Assembly (NCBI RefSeq): GCF_009193325.2
Contig: NZ_CP059856.1
Coordinates: 5,180,519 to 5,244,518, forward strand
Reading direction: 5' to 3'
Length of the DNA stretch: 64,000 nucleotides
From: Bacteroides zhangwenhongii
GTDB lineage: Bacteria > Bacteroidota > Bacteroidia > Bacteroidales > Bacteroidaceae
A program made the position numbers and the translations under genes. The number at the start of each line of letters is the position of its first letter. Positions within the stretch are counted from its first letter, which is position 1. Below, piece after piece: positions 1 through 9,721 of the stretch. The notes under the pieces were generated by a model. The model was not told the DNA's origin, ran no database searches, and saw only the letters and a program-made list of their open reading frames with translations.

Positions 1-949
1 TTTCGATGTCTTCGGGGTTGATGTCGGCAATGGCTTCGGTAGCTCCTTTTGAACCAAATTCCGTATCGCCTCCGCCACCGAAATTGTACATTGGAATACC
101 GTCGATGACATACAAAGCATTGCTGCTCTGCTCGATGGACTTTGTACCACGCATCACTACCCTGCTTGCTCCTCCCACACCGGAAGAACTGGTATTGATA
201 GTAACACCCGCTACTTTACCATTCAGGCTGTTTACAAAGTTGGCGTCTTTAATTTGAGTCAGTTCGTCGGATTTCACCTGCTGCACATTGTAACTCAATG
301 CCTTTTGCTCACGCTTGATACCCAATGCTGTCACTACGACTTCATTCAATAGTTTCGTATCCGAAGCGAGTTGCACGCTGTACTTGTTCGCTCCACCCAC
401 TTTCAATGTCTTCGGAGTATAGCCTACGTAAGAAATACTCAACGTACTGCCTACCGGAGCTTCCAGCGAGAAGTTTCCGTCCATATCGGTGATAGCTCCT
501 ATGCTCGTTCCTTCCACCAGCACATTCACACCGATGAGCGGTTCTCCCTGTTCATCCAGCACCTGCCCTGTGATACGTTTGGCAGACACTTGCTCCACTT
601 CTTTCTTTTCTTGCGGAACAATGATGACATATTTGCCTTTCAACTGATAAGTATATCCTGTTCCTTTCAGGATTTCGGTGAGAGAGTTCTCCAATGTCGC
701 TTTTTCCAGAGCCAGACTGATGGAGGCTTTGTTTTTCAACTGCGATTCGTTGTAGCCGACAGAAAGTTTCGTCTGCTTTTCCACTTCTTTTAGCGCCTCA
801 ATGACCGATATGTTTTTCTTATGGATCGTAATCCGGGCACTGCTGTTTTGAGCAAAAGTGGGGATAGAAAGGAGCAGACAGCACAAAAAAAGCATAAATA
901 CTCGGCTGATTGTCTGCTTATTGGCTATAAATTCATAAATTTGCTGCAT
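1..949 (-). CDS. SusC/RagA-type TonB-dependent receptor with STN domain (N-terminal part; continues off the window)
   Basis: Outer-membrane TonB-dependent receptor; only the first ~316 residues lie here. Read on the minus strand from the ATG at 949, the protein has a signal peptide ending near FAQN (about residue 34). A STN (secretin/TonB short N-terminal) domain follows at about 35-115. Then comes a carboxypeptidase-regulatory-like beta domain starting with RITGQVLDEQGEPLIGVNV, and the plug, with the SusC-typical LNEVVVTALGIKREQKAL and DGIPMYN segments. STN-bearing SusC proteins are known partners of FecR-type anti-sigma factors, and both a FecR and an ECF sigma gene lie directly upstream on the same strand. 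The substrate is normally a glycan or glycopeptide, but it cannot be named because the SusD partner and enzymes are outside the window. Confidence 0.93.
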   Translation of the reverse strand, partial: MQQIYEFIANKQTISRVFMLFLCCLLLSIPTFAQNSSARITIHKKNISVIEALKEVEKQTKLSVGYNESQLKNKASISLALEKATLENSLTEILKGTGYTYQLKGKYVIIVPQEKKEVEQVSAKRITGQVLDEQGEPLIGVNVLVEGTSIGAITDMDGNFSLEAPVGSTLSISYVGYTPKTLKVGGANKYSVQLASDTKLLNEVVVTALGIKREQKALSYNVQQVKSDELTQIKDANFVNSLNGKVAGVTINTSSSGVGGASRVVMRGTKSIEQSSNALYVIDGIPMYNFGGGGDTEFGSKGATEAIADINPEDIE

Positions 950-996
950 CTTCTTAGTATTAGTTTATACAGATAAAGTTAGATTCTCGAATTTAG

Positions 997-1015
997 TAGC
1001 GTTTGTGTAACGCTA
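997..1015. other. 7-bp perfect hairpin in the susC leader
   Basis: TAGCGTT (997-1003) and AACGCTA (1009-1015) pair perfectly around a 5-nt loop, about 50 bases upstream of the receptor start. A second hairpin at 1038-1049/1057-1068 (12 bp with one G-U pair) sits between it and the anti-sigma gene stop. Neither is followed by a T-run on the minus strand, so they are not classical terminators for the upstream genes. They may be mRNA processing or stability elements, or part of the sigma-responsive promoter region; the role is not established. Confidence 0.45.
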
Positions 1016-1144
1016 ATAGTAAGAATTTCGATTTCACATCCGGGGGAAGGTTGCAGCTTCTCCCGGATATTTTTTCCGCATAGGCTTCTCGTATATTTTA
1101 AGGTTAATAATCGGTGTTATTCAAATAGTCCGGTAGCGGGAACG

Positions 1145-2134
1145 TTATTTATGACGCACCGTCAGATAACATTTGTCGCCCACTATCTTATAATCCAGAT
1201 TACCCGTCACACGGGCAATAATATCCATCACTTCTTCTATGGAAGCGTTCTGCCCGAAAGTCAGGTTAAAACGGTCACTTTTCAGGCTGTGAAAGCTATA
1301 CACGAATGTATAAGGATATTTGCGTTCGAGACGGGGGAAGATCTCTTCCATCGTCATACTGCGAAAAACAATCTCACCGCGTTGCCAGGCTGTGACATCC
1401 TGCATATCCGGATAAGTCACACTACCCAAACGGGTGTGTTTATTATAAGCCAACTGTTCGTTGGGTTTCAGTATCTCTTGCTCTTTCAATCCATTGTACT
1501 CTACCAGAACTTTTCCCGAAATCAACGTTGCCGTTACCTCTTCCTCTTCGGGATAAGCCGACACATTAAATTCCGTTCCCAATGCCGTGACTTGGAAATC
1601 TGCCGACTTTACGATAAACGGATGTGCCTCGTCACGTCTCACCTTGAAGTTGGCTTCTCCCACCAGATAGACACAACGACTGTCTCCCGTAAACTGTTGA
1701 GGATAAAGCAAGGTACTTTCTGAATTGATCATCACTTGCGTGCCATCCGATAAAGTAATATTCTGCATCTCGGTAGTAGGTATATAAGCCTGCAACAAGT
1801 CCGGCGCCTGTCTGTTCTGTAAAGCCAGATAAATAGAGCCAGCGGATACGGCAATCAGCAAAGCCGCTGCAATCTTCCAGATAACCAGCCGCGTATGTAA
1901 GGTATGTACTTTTTGTCTCGTCTTTATTCCGGTGAGTTCTCTCATCCTCTCCAACGAATGTTGATAATTGGGAGTAGTTGCGGATTCGGTAGCTTCCCAA
2001 AGCTGACTCAATTCGGAATCCTTTTCATCGGCACGTTCTTCATCGATAAGCCATACACGAAAATCCCGGTCAACTTCCGCCGGATAGTCATGCTTGATAT
2101 AACGGTCTATAACGTCACGAATATAATTCTTCAT
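1145..2134 (-). CDS. FecR-family anti-sigma factor
   Basis: 329 residues, single-pass inner-membrane regulator. An N-terminal cytoplasmic segment (about 1-80) would bind the ECF sigma factor. A transmembrane helix lies at about 83-106 (RLVIWKIAAALLIAVSAG). The periplasmic FecR domain (about 115-215) contains SDGTQVMINSESTLLYP and GEANFKV, and the C-terminal DUF4974-like domain (about 255-325) begins at GEIVFRSMTMEEIFPRLERK. The gene lies 61 bases after the sigma gene and 195 bases before the STN-containing receptor, the standard sigma/anti-sigma/receptor order. The family model is that ligand-loaded receptor STN contacts the FecR periplasmic domain and frees the sigma factor. The pairing here is inferred from adjacency. 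Confidence 0.95.
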   Translation of the reverse strand: MKNYIRDVIDRYIKHDYPAEVDRDFRVWLIDEERADEKDSELSQLWEATESATTPNYQHSLERMRELTGIKTRQKVHTLHTRLVIWKIAAALLIAVSAGSIYLALQNRQAPDLLQAYIPTTEMQNITLSDGTQVMINSESTLLYPQQFTGDSRCVYLVGEANFKVRRDEAHPFIVKSADFQVTALGTEFNVSAYPEEEEVTATLISGKVLVEYNGLKEQEILKPNEQLAYNKHTRLGSVTYPDMQDVTAWQRGEIVFRSMTMEEIFPRLERKYPYTFVYSFHSLKSDRFNLTFGQNASIEEVMDIIARVTGNLDYKIVGDKCYLTVRHK

Positions 2135-2195
2135 AAGGTGATATTTATTGTTTCTAAGAAACGTTTACATAATTACCACCATTCAGAAAGAGAAA

Positions 2196-2747
2196 CTACG
2201 GAAAGAACCGGAAGAGAATAACAAACATTAACACTTTACGAAGTTCGGTCAATGTTTTGTAGATGTGGTCTTCTACTGTGCGCAGAGGGATTTGCAGTTT
2301 CTCCGCTATTTCTTTGTGAGACAAACCTTCAAACCGGCTCATCTCAAATATTTGCCTGCGTTTGGGAGGCAATTGGTCGAGTGCCATCTTGACGAGGAGG
2401 AGCACTTCTTTATAATAGAGATTTTCGAGCAATGAAGTATCTTCATCACACAAATCACCTATTAGTTGCGCTTTCATTATCTTATCTTCGTATTCCTGTT
2501 CCACTTTCTGATGTTTGAAAAGGTTGAAGATTTCATTTCGGGTAACGGTATAAAGATAGCTCGTCATGGTTTCTTGCTCCTGCCAAAGTTCAGGACGTGT
2601 CCACAACTTAAGAAATATATTCTGAGCGATGTCTTCCGCATCTTCCTCCGATTTGGTCAACAACTTCGCAAAGTTCTTGACACGAGGGTAGTTAGCCGCG
2701 TAAAACCGTTCAAAACGAACATCCAAGTCTTCTACTTTTTCACTCAT
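2196..2747 (-). CDS. ECF-type RNA polymerase sigma-70 factor
   Basis: 183 residues with the two ECF regions. Sigma region 2 lies at about 10-75 (FERFYAANYPRVKNFAKLL, then EDAEDIAQNIFLKLW). Region 4 lies at about 125-172 (LPPKRRQIFEMSRFEGLSHKEIAEKL followed by the recognition helix PLRTVEDHIYKTL). The size is usual for Bacteroides ECF factors that drive a cognate susC/susD operon. The C-terminus ends in a short hydrophobic tail (LMFVILFRFFP) beyond region 4, a little unusual but seen in this subgroup. The first gene of the unit, it has a recognisable housekeeping promoter just upstream, so basal production should not depend on its own activity. Confidence 0.95.
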   Translation of the reverse strand: MSEKVEDLDVRFERFYAANYPRVKNFAKLLTKSEEDAEDIAQNIFLKLWTRPELWQEQETMTSYLYTVTRNEIFNLFKHQKVEQEYEDKIMKAQLIGDLCDEDTSLLENLYYKEVLLLVKMALDQLPPKRRQIFEMSRFEGLSHKEIAEKLQIPLRTVEDHIYKTLTELRKVLMFVILFRFFP

Positions 2748-2776
2748 CTATTCTGCTTTTTATAATGAAAGCCGGA

Positions 2777-2806
2777 CAAATATAGCCAATTTTAATTTCA
2801 GACAAA
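2777..2806 (-). promoter_or_regulatory. Bacteroides-type promoter of the sigma factor gene
   Basis: On the minus strand a -33-like TTTG (2803-2806) is followed 18 bases later by TATATTTG (2777-2784), matching the Bacteroides sigma-AB consensus TTTG/TAnnTTTG. It lies 30 bases before the sigma factor start. Confidence 0.7.
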
Positions 2807-2817
2807 CGAATGTCAGT

Positions 2818-2862
2818 AAAAAACATCCCGCCTTTCAGTTCATTTGAACTAAAAAGGCGGGA
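2818..2862 (-). terminator. Intrinsic terminator after mutB
   Basis: TCCCGCCTTT (2826-2835) and AAAGGCGGGA (2853-2862) form a perfect 10-bp stem, with AGTTCA/TGAACT pairing inside the loop. On the minus strand the hairpin is followed by six T (2818-2823). It separates the mutAB operon from the sigma factor promoter immediately downstream. Confidence 0.85.
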
Positions 2863-2889
2863 TAAAATCAAAAACAGGAAAGTCCTGTC

Positions 2890-5037
2890 TTATTCTTCGT
2901 CCATCAGGATTTCCAAAATCTGGCAAGCAGCTTTCGCCACCGGAGTACCCGGACCGAAGATAGCAGCCACCCCTGCTTTATACAAGAAATCATAATCCTG
3001 TGCAGGAATAACGCCACCGGCAATCACTACGATATCTTCGCGCCCCAGCTTCTTTAATTCCTCAATAATCTGCGGAACCAATGTCTTATGTCCGGCAGCC
3101 AACGAAGAAACACCGACTACATGAACATCGTTTTCAACAGCTTCACGGGCAGCTTCCGCAGGTGTCTGGAACAACGGTCCCATATCCACGTCAAAACCGC
3201 AGTCGGCATAACCGGTCGCTACTACTTTGGCACCACGGTCGTGACCGTCCTGTCCCATCTTCGCAATCATGATACGGGGTTGACGCCCCTCTTTCTTCGC
3301 AAACTTCTCAGCCAGTTCACAAGCACGCTTGAAGTCGCTATCGTTTTTACTTTCTGATGAATACACGCCTGATATAGTTCTAATTATTGCTTTATAACGT
3401 CCTACGACCTGTTCGCAAGCAGATGAAATCTCGCCCAATGTGGCACGGACGCGCGCTGCTTCCACTGCCAGTTCCAGCAAGTTACCCTTACCGGTCTTCA
3501 CACACTCGGTAATAGCCGCCAACGCTTTATCTACCTCAGCCTGGTTACGTCCCTCTTTCAGACGTTTCAGGTTTTCGATCTGTTCAAGACGAACCGCCGT
3601 ATTATCAATTTCAAGAATATCGATCGGAGCTTCTTTGTCCAGACGATACTTGTTCACACCGACAATCGTCTGCTGACCACTGTCGATACGAGCTTGTGTA
3701 CGTGCAGCGGCCTCTTCGATACGCATCTTAGGAATACCTGTTTCGATAGCTTTTGCCATGCCACCCAGTTTTTCAATCTCCTGAATATGCTCCCAAGCCT
3801 TATGCGCCAACTCGTTCGTCAGAGTCTCTACATAATAAGAACCACCCCACGGGTCAACATTCTTGCAAATGTATGTTTCTTCCTGAATGTAGATCTGAGT
3901 GTTACGGGCAATACGTGCGGAGAAGTCCGTCGGAAGTGCGATAGCCTCATCCAACGCATTGGTATGCAAAGACTGTGTATGTCCCAAAGCGGCAGCCATC
4001 GCTTCGATACAAGTACGTCCCACGTTATTGAACGGATCTTGTTCGGTCAATGACCAACCGGAAGTCTGTGAGTGGGTACGCAGTGCCAATGATTTCGGAT
4101 TCTTCGGGTTAAACTGTTTCACAATCTTCGCCCACAACATACGCGCGGCACGCATTTTGGCAATTTCCATGAAATGGTTCGTTCCAATCGCCCAGAAGAA
4201 AGACAGACGCGGAGCAAATGCATCGATATCAATACCGGCGGCAGTTCCGGCACGAAGATATTCAAGACCGTCGGCAAGCGTATAAGCCAACTCGATATCT
4301 GCGGTAGCACCTGCCTCCTGCATATGGTAACCGGAAATGGAAATGGAGTTGAACTTAGGCATCTTCTGCGAAGTATACTCAAAGATGTCGGAAATAATTT
4401 TCATTGAGAATGCAGGCGGGTAAATATAGGTATTACGCACCATGAATTCTTTCAGGATATCATTTTGGATAGTACCTGCCATTTCTTCCAATTTCGCACC
4501 TTGCTCCAGACCGGCATTGATGTAGAATGCCATAACCGGAAGCACCGCCCCGTTCATTGTCATGGATACGGACATCTTGTTCAAAGGAATACCGTCGAAC
4601 AGGACCTTCATGTTTTCCAAAGAACAGATAGATACACCCGCTTTACCTACGTCACCTACCACACGTTCGTGATCGGGGTCGTAGCCGCGATGCGTAGCCA
4701 AGTCGAACGCAACCGACAACCCCTTCTGACCGGAAGCCAGGTTACGGCGATAGAAAGCATTTGATTCTTCGGCAGTGGAGAATCCGGCGTATTGACGGAT
4801 CGTCCAAGGACGCAGAGTGTACATTACCGAGTACGGACCACGCAGGTACGGAGGAAGTCCGGCAGCATAGCCGAGATGTTCCATTCCTTCAAGGTCTTCT
4901 TTTGTATAAACAGGCTTCACTTCGATGTGTTCCGGTGTTTTCCAATCAGCGGAGATACCGTTAGCCTTTTGCCATTCAGCACCGTTAGCAGGCTGAAATG
5001 CGGCATATATATCAATGTTTTTAAAATCTTTTCTCAT
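2890..5037 (-). CDS. mutB: Methylmalonyl-CoA mutase, large (catalytic, B12-binding) subunit
   Basis: 715 residues, the usual length of the catalytic subunit. It interconverts succinyl-CoA and (R)-methylmalonyl-CoA with adenosylcobalamin, the step feeding propionate formation in Bacteroides. The TIM-barrel CoA domain occupies about 1-560 (for example [57 protein letters not shown]). The C-terminal cobalamin-binding domain starts near 588 and carries DGHDRG at 597-602, with the cobalt-coordinating His at about 599, then a GG segment (IAGGVIP). It is preceded by mutA with a single base between the genes, so translation is probably coupled. Cofactor supply may depend on the B12 uptake locus 10 kb away. 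Confidence 0.98.
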   Translation of the reverse strand: MRKDFKNIDIYAAFQPANGAEWQKANGISADWKTPEHIEVKPVYTKEDLEGMEHLGYAAGLPPYLRGPYSVMYTLRPWTIRQYAGFSTAEESNAFYRRNLASGQKGLSVAFDLATHRGYDPDHERVVGDVGKAGVSICSLENMKVLFDGIPLNKMSVSMTMNGAVLPVMAFYINAGLEQGAKLEEMAGTIQNDILKEFMVRNTYIYPPAFSMKIISDIFEYTSQKMPKFNSISISGYHMQEAGATADIELAYTLADGLEYLRAGTAAGIDIDAFAPRLSFFWAIGTNHFMEIAKMRAARMLWAKIVKQFNPKNPKSLALRTHSQTSGWSLTEQDPFNNVGRTCIEAMAAALGHTQSLHTNALDEAIALPTDFSARIARNTQIYIQEETYICKNVDPWGGSYYVETLTNELAHKAWEHIQEIEKLGGMAKAIETGIPKMRIEEAAARTQARIDSGQQTIVGVNKYRLDKEAPIDILEIDNTAVRLEQIENLKRLKEGRNQAEVDKALAAITECVKTGKGNLLELAVEAARVRATLGEISSACEQVVGRYKAIIRTISGVYSSESKNDSDFKRACELAEKFAKKEGRQPRIMIAKMGQDGHDRGAKVVATGYADCGFDVDMGPLFQTPAEAAREAVENDVHVVGVSSLAAGHKTLVPQIIEELKKLGREDIVVIAGGVIPAQDYDFLYKAGVAAIFGPGTPVAKAACQILEILMDEE

Positions 5038-5038
5038 C

Positions 5039-6943
5039 TTACTTCAATAGTTTGGCGTTAAACTCTTTCAAGGTATCCAGCACATTCACACGGACATGGA
5101 TAAAGTACTCAATACCTGCGGCTTTCAATGTATCGGCACATTCCGGATTACCGGCGACGATAAACATAGCACGGCCATTCAAAGCTTTGAAAGCGGGAAT
5201 TGCATATTCCGCATATTCATCATCACTGGAACAAAGCACCACGATATCCGCCTTAGCAGCCATAGCCGCCTCTATTCCTGCCTCAACCGTTTCGAAGCCA
5301 AGATTATCAATCACTTCATAACCGGCACAAGCCAGGAAGTTGCAAGAGTATTGCGCACGTGCCTGACGCATTGCCAGATTACCGATAGTCAACATGAACG
5401 CTTTCGGACGTTTGCCGGACGCTTCCGTCTCAAGACGCAAAGCCTCGAATTCGCTGGCAGCACGGTCGGATACCAAAGTAGCCACATCTTTCTCACAAGT
5501 ATGTTCTTTGCCACCGCCACAACAACATTTTGCCTCAACCGGTTTCTTGTCACCCGCTTTTTCATTAAAGTTGGGGAATTGGTTGGTGCCCAACAATACT
5601 TCACGACGCTGTGCCACCGCTTTATGACGCGCTTTATTGCTTTCGTTCACAGCAGCCTGAACTGTTCCCGCTTTCAAGGCAGCATAGAAACCACCGGCTT
5701 CTTCGACAGACAGGAAGAGTTCCCAAGCCTGTTTAGCGATAGAGACAGTCAGGTTTTCAATATAATAAGAACCTGCAGCCGGGTCAATCACTTTATCAAA
5801 ATGAGATTCTTCCTTCAGCAGCAGTTGCTGGTTGCGTGCCAGACGCTCGGAGAATTCATCGGGGGTCTCGTATGTCTTGTCAAACGGGGTAACTGTCATT
5901 GAATCCACACCTCCCAAAGCAGCACTCATCGCTTCGGTTTGCGTACGAAGCAGATTCACGTGTGCATCAAACAAAGTGAGATTGAATGTGGAAGTTTCGG
6001 CGTGAACCGCCATTTTTGCAGCACAACGGCATTCACCGTTAGGACCTTTATTGTCGCAATCACGTACACATTCGGGCTTATAAGAAGCTACGATATTCGC
6101 CCAAAGCAGACGTGCGGCACGGAATTTTGCAATTTCGAGGAAGTAATTGGAGCTGATACCGAAGTTGAACTTGATTTTCTTGGCAACAATGGCAGCGGGA
6201 ATACCGGCCTCTGTCAGTTGATTCATGTATTCATTACCCCAAGCCAGCGCATAACCCAACTCCTGAGAAATATAAGCTCCGGCATTGTTCAGAGATAAAG
6301 CATTTACATTCAGTACACGATAGAAAGGAAGCGGTTGGATGGCCTCAATCAAAGCTTTGCCCGTTTGCACCATATCGCCTTTTTCCTTACCGCGAGTCAA
6401 CATCTTATTGAAGAAATCATAGTTGATAGAACCTCTCAGTTTCTTCACATCATAATCTTTCTTCTGGAAATAAGCTACCAGCAGATTAGCCAACTCAACG
6501 ACGTGTCCCTGGCAAGTAGAGAAGTTCAGTTCAACGCACTCAGCTTGAATATCATTCAACAATGTTTCAAGATATTCCGCATTGAGTTCCTTTGCTTTCA
6601 CATGGAAAGAAAGTGAATCGACACCCTTATTCAAGATATCCAACGCCTTTGCATTAGCTTCTTTCGGGCATTCCACTCTGATTTCCTGACGAACCAGCCA
6701 CTCATTGTTGTCTTTCTTGGTTCCCCTCAGATAAGGGAATTCTCCGGGAAGCGCATCGGTAGTCTTCAAACCCTCCAGATCTTCCATCCGGTAGAAAGGT
6801 TTCACTTTGAACCCTTCGTTCGTTTTCCAAACGAGCTTCTTCTCAAAATCAGCACCTTTCAAATCGGCTGTAACCTTCTCCATCCATTGTTCGGTGGAGA
6901 CAGGAGAAAAGTCTGAGAAGAGTTTTTCTTTTTTGTCTGCCAT
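5039..6943 (-). CDS. mutA: Methylmalonyl-CoA mutase, small subunit
   Basis: 634 residues, homologous to MutB throughout but lacking the DxHxxG cobalamin motif in its C-terminal domain, as expected for the non-catalytic partner. Shared family signatures include the N-terminal GEFPYLRGT segment, the [20 protein letters not shown] region and [12 protein letters not shown]. Two Cys-rich stretches stand out: [16 protein letters not shown] at about 292-307 inside the barrel, and [12 protein letters not shown] at about 472-483 in the linker before the B12-like domain. These could bind metal or simply be surface insertions; this is not known to me. First gene of the mutAB operon, with a -7 box about 78 bases upstream. 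Confidence 0.97.
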   Translation of the reverse strand: MADKKEKLFSDFSPVSTEQWMEKVTADLKGADFEKKLVWKTNEGFKVKPFYRMEDLEGLKTTDALPGEFPYLRGTKKDNNEWLVRQEIRVECPKEANAKALDILNKGVDSLSFHVKAKELNAEYLETLLNDIQAECVELNFSTCQGHVVELANLLVAYFQKKDYDVKKLRGSINYDFFNKMLTRGKEKGDMVQTGKALIEAIQPLPFYRVLNVNALSLNNAGAYISQELGYALAWGNEYMNQLTEAGIPAAIVAKKIKFNFGISSNYFLEIAKFRAARLLWANIVASYKPECVRDCDNKGPNGECRCAAKMAVHAETSTFNLTLFDAHVNLLRTQTEAMSAALGGVDSMTVTPFDKTYETPDEFSERLARNQQLLLKEESHFDKVIDPAAGSYYIENLTVSIAKQAWELFLSVEEAGGFYAALKAGTVQAAVNESNKARHKAVAQRREVLLGTNQFPNFNEKAGDKKPVEAKCCCGGGKEHTCEKDVATLVSDRAASEFEALRLETEASGKRPKAFMLTIGNLAMRQARAQYSCNFLACAGYEVIDNLGFETVEAGIEAAMAAKADIVVLCSSDDEYAEYAIPAFKALNGRAMFIVAGNPECADTLKAAGIEYFIHVRVNVLDTLKEFNAKLLK

Positions 6944-7020
6944 AGTTTATTTAAAATTAAAACAAGATTAATATTGTCTTTATTTTTATCTATCTCTCTA
7001 AAAGTCCGTTGTTCGACTTG

Positions 7021-7028
7021 CAAATATA
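7021..7028 (-). promoter_or_regulatory. -7 element of the mutAB promoter
   Basis: TATATTTG on the minus strand, an exact match to TAnnTTTG, about 78 bases before the mutA start. No clear -33 TTTG at the ideal distance is visible. Confidence 0.55.
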
Positions 7029-7116
7029 ACCAAATAGTTAAAACAATACTCTTTTTTAGAGAAAATTCGCACAGCCCGGAAAATGAGGAACAAATAAATA
7101 AAGAATAGGGAATGGG

Positions 7117-7229
7117 AAATGAAAAATTACCATTATTCATCCCATATATACAATAGGTATAGAAATTCTTCATTTTTCATTTTTAGTTCTTCATTTACTT
7201 GATTTGCTCCGATGTTATGAGTAATTTTG
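7117..7229 (+). promoter_or_regulatory. Divergent intergenic region with inverted repeat and -7 box for the AspT-like gene
   Basis: The 327-base gap between mutA and the transporter gene is AT-rich. It holds a perfect 11-bp inverted repeat, AAATGAAAAAT (7117-7127) and ATTTTTCATTT (7172-7182), and a -7 box TAATTTTG at 7222-7229, about 42 bases before the transporter start. No coding potential is apparent. Confidence 0.5.
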
Positions 7230-7270
7230 CACCCGTTTTATAAAAGACATTATAAAAACTACTATAAATT

Positions 7271-8935
7271 ATGGATTGGTTACAAAGTTTATTGTGGGAC
7301 CCTAGTTCTGTGGCACATATCGTGTTCCTCTACGCATTTGTAGTGGCAGCCGGTGTGTATCTCGGTAAGATAAAGATATTCGGAATATCTTTAGGTGTCA
7401 CGTTTGTTTTGTTTGCCGGCATCCTAATGGGACATTTCGGCTTCACGGCCGATACACACATCCTACATTTCATCCGTGAATTCGGATTGATTTTGTTCGT
7501 ATTCTGTATCGGTCTTCAGGTGGGGCCGTCTTTCTTCTCTTCTTTCAAAAAAGGGGGAATGACACTAAACCTGTTGGCTGTAGGCATCGTAGTGTTAAAT
7601 ATTGCTGTTGCGCTGGGGCTTTATTACCTGTGGAACGGCCGGGTGGAATTGCCGATGATGGTTGGTATACTCTATGGAGCTGTGACAAACACTCCGGGAC
7701 TTGGTGCCGCCAATGAAGCATTGAACCAGTTGAACTATACCGGCCCGCAGATCGCGTTGGGTTATGCGTGTGCATATCCGCTCGGTGTGGTAGGTATTAT
7801 CGGTTCTATCATTGCTATCCGCTACATCTTCCGTGTCAATATGGCTAAGGAAGAAGAGAATCTGAAGATTCAAAGCGGGGACGCACACCACAAGCCGCAC
7901 ATGATGAGCCTTGAGGTACGCAACGAATCAATCAGCGGAAAGACACTGATTGAGATTAAAGAGTTCTTGGGACGCAACTTCGTTTGTTCGCGTATCCGCC
8001 ATGAAGGGCACGTCAGTATTCCCGACCACGAGACCATATTCAATATGGGCGATCAGTTGTTTATCGTCTGCTCGGAAGAGGATGCTCCGGCTATCACCGT
8101 ATTTATAGGAAAAGAGGTGGAACTCGATTGGGAGAAACAAGACCTGCCGATGGTTTCACGCCGTATCTTGGTCACCAAACCGGAGATTAACGGAAAAACG
8201 CTCGGTTCTATGCACTTCCGCAGTATGTATGGGGTAAATGTAACCCGTATCAACCGTTCCGGTATGGACCTGTTTGCCGATCCGAATCTGGTACTTCAAG
8301 TAGGTGACCGTGTGATGGTAGTAGGTCAGCAAGATGCAGTAGAACGTGTGGCAGGTGTGTTGGGTAATCAGTTGAAACGTCTGGACACTCCGAATATCGT
8401 AACTATCTTCGTCGGTATCTTCTTAGGTATTCTTCTAGGCAGCCTTCCGATTGCATTCCCGGGTATGCCGACTCCTTTGAAACTAGGTTTGGCAGGTGGT
8501 CCGCTGGTAGTAGCGATCCTTATCGGACGCTTCGGTCACAAACTCCATCTGGTAACTTACACAACAATGAGCGCCAACCTAATGCTTCGCGAAATAGGTA
8601 TCGTGCTTTTCCTTGCCAGTGTCGGTATTGATGCAGGTGCCAATTTTGTGCAAACGGTAGTCGAAGGTGACGGATTGTTATACGTAGGTTGCGGTTTCCT
8701 TATCACCGTCATTCCATTGCTTATTATCGGCGCTATTGCCCGACTGTATTATAAGGTAAACTACTTCACTCTGATGGGATTGATAGCCGGTAGTAATACC
8801 GATCCTCCCGCATTGGCTTATGCCAACCAGACAACTGCCGGTGACGCTCCGGCCGTAGGGTATTCGACGGTTTATCCGCTATCTATGTTCCTCCGTATCC
8901 TAACGGGACAGATGATATTATTAACAATGATGTAA
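7271..8935 (+). CDS. AspT/YidE-family putative antiporter with two RCK-C (TrkA-C) domains
   Basis: 554 residues. Two membrane halves flank a cytosolic pair of TrkA-C domains. The first half (about 1-185) contains [20 protein letters not shown] and [16 protein letters not shown]; the second (about 375-554) contains [17 protein letters not shown] and [17 protein letters not shown]. The RCK-C domains lie at about 200-275 and 285-370. This is the arrangement of the aspartate:alanine exchanger family (AspT, YidE, YbjL). The repeated GxxTNTPGLG / [10 protein letters not shown] motifs are the family hallmark of the inverted duplication. The actual substrate is unknown; many Bacteroides members remain uncharacterised. 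It is monocistronic, with its own -7 box and a strong bidirectional terminator after it. Confidence 0.93.
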   Translation: MDWLQSLLWDPSSVAHIVFLYAFVVAAGVYLGKIKIFGISLGVTFVLFAGILMGHFGFTADTHILHFIREFGLILFVFCIGLQVGPSFFSSFKKGGMTLNLLAVGIVVLNIAVALGLYYLWNGRVELPMMVGILYGAVTNTPGLGAANEALNQLNYTGPQIALGYACAYPLGVVGIIGSIIAIRYIFRVNMAKEEENLKIQSGDAHHKPHMMSLEVRNESISGKTLIEIKEFLGRNFVCSRIRHEGHVSIPDHETIFNMGDQLFIVCSEEDAPAITVFIGKEVELDWEKQDLPMVSRRILVTKPEINGKTLGSMHFRSMYGVNVTRINRSGMDLFADPNLVLQVGDRVMVVGQQDAVERVAGVLGNQLKRLDTPNIVTIFVGIFLGILLGSLPIAFPGMPTPLKLGLAGGPLVVAILIGRFGHKLHLVTYTTMSANLMLREIGIVLFLASVGIDAGANFVQTVVEGDGLLYVGCGFLITVIPLLIIGAIARLYYKVNYFTLMGLIAGSNTDPPALAYANQTTAGDAPAVGYSTVYPLSMFLRILTGQMILLTMM

Positions 8936-8961
8936 ATCAAGCTCAAGCTTAGCTTATAAAT

Positions 8962-9007
8962 AGTAAAGCCGGCTCTATTCTTTTAAGTAGAATATGCCGG
9001 CTTTACT
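8962..9007. terminator. Bidirectional terminator between convergent genes
   Basis: AGTAAAGCCGGC (8962-8973) and GCCGGCTTTACT (8996-9007) form a perfect 12-bp stem followed by GTTTTA on the plus strand. It lies between the AspT-like gene and the converging cytidylate-kinase-like gene. Confidence 0.8.
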
Positions 9008-9039
9008 GTTTTATCTCCCTTTATTCATTATACCATATA

Positions 9040-9669
9040 TTACAACTTCAGTTTCTTCACTACAAACTCCTCCACAAAGCGTACCGTTTCTTCTATTCCT
9101 AAAGAAGAGGAGTCCACACACAGATGATAAGTAGCTGCCGCTCCCCATGTTTTATAACTATAATAATTATAGTATTCCGAACGTTTCTTATCTGCTTTCT
9201 CCATCATTTCCTCCGCAGCCTCCTCATCAATATGATGGATCTGACACAACCGTGCAATGCGGTCTTCTTTGGAAGCCGAAATAAAAACGTTTACACAACG
9301 CGGATGTTCGCGCAATATATAATCCGCACAGCGCCCCACAAACACACAGGATTTTTCAGCCGCCAAATGACGAATGACATCACTCTGTACCTTAAACAAA
9401 GCATCATTACTCAAACAGTTGGTACACGGCATAGCCCCCTCACTGATAAAAGGAAACCGCATTCCGAACAACCCACCGATAATACCTTGTGAAGCCTTTT
9501 CATCCGCTTTTTCAAAAAATTCTCTACACAATCCGCTCTCTTCAGAAGCTAGATTGATCAACTCTTTATCATAGAAGTCGATGCCCAAACGGGCTGCCAA
9601 CTTCTCTCCTATTTCTTTTCCGCCACTACCTAACTGGCGACCGATATTAATGACATAGCTACCGCTCAT
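9040..9669 (-). CDS. Cytidylate-kinase-like P-loop protein
   Basis: About 209 residues from the ATG at 9669 (MSGSYVINIGRQLGSGG); an ATG 10 codons upstream at 9699 is possible but gives a less conserved N-terminus. It belongs to the family annotated as cytidylate kinase-like, distinct from housekeeping Cmk. It begins with a GRQLGSGGKEIGEKLA nucleotide-binding loop rather than a classic GxxxxGKS. It also has the helical segment DFYDKELINLASEESGL and the CVFVGRCADYILREHP motif typical of the family. The phosphate acceptor is unknown. The gene is 52 bases after the barrel gene's stop on the same strand and may be cotranscribed with it; no functional link is obvious. Confidence 0.88.
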   Translation of the reverse strand: MSGSYVINIGRQLGSGGKEIGEKLAARLGIDFYDKELINLASEESGLCREFFEKADEKASQGIIGGLFGMRFPFISEGAMPCTNCLSNDALFKVQSDVIRHLAAEKSCVFVGRCADYILREHPRCVNVFISASKEDRIARLCQIHHIDEEAAEEMMEKADKKRSEYYNYYSYKTWGAAATYHLCVDSSSLGIEETVRFVEEFVVKKLKL

Positions 9670-9721
9670 AGTACATTTTGTTTTATGGTTTGGTAGCAAA
9701 CATACGAATTATTTCTAAGAC

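Noticed and set aside
371..793. Plus-strand open frame of 140 codons
   Set aside because: Antisense shadow of the SusC-like receptor; composition lacks any domain signal.
5096..5902. Plus-strand open frame of 268 codons
   Set aside because: Antisense shadow of mutA, which has complete family motifs on the other strand.
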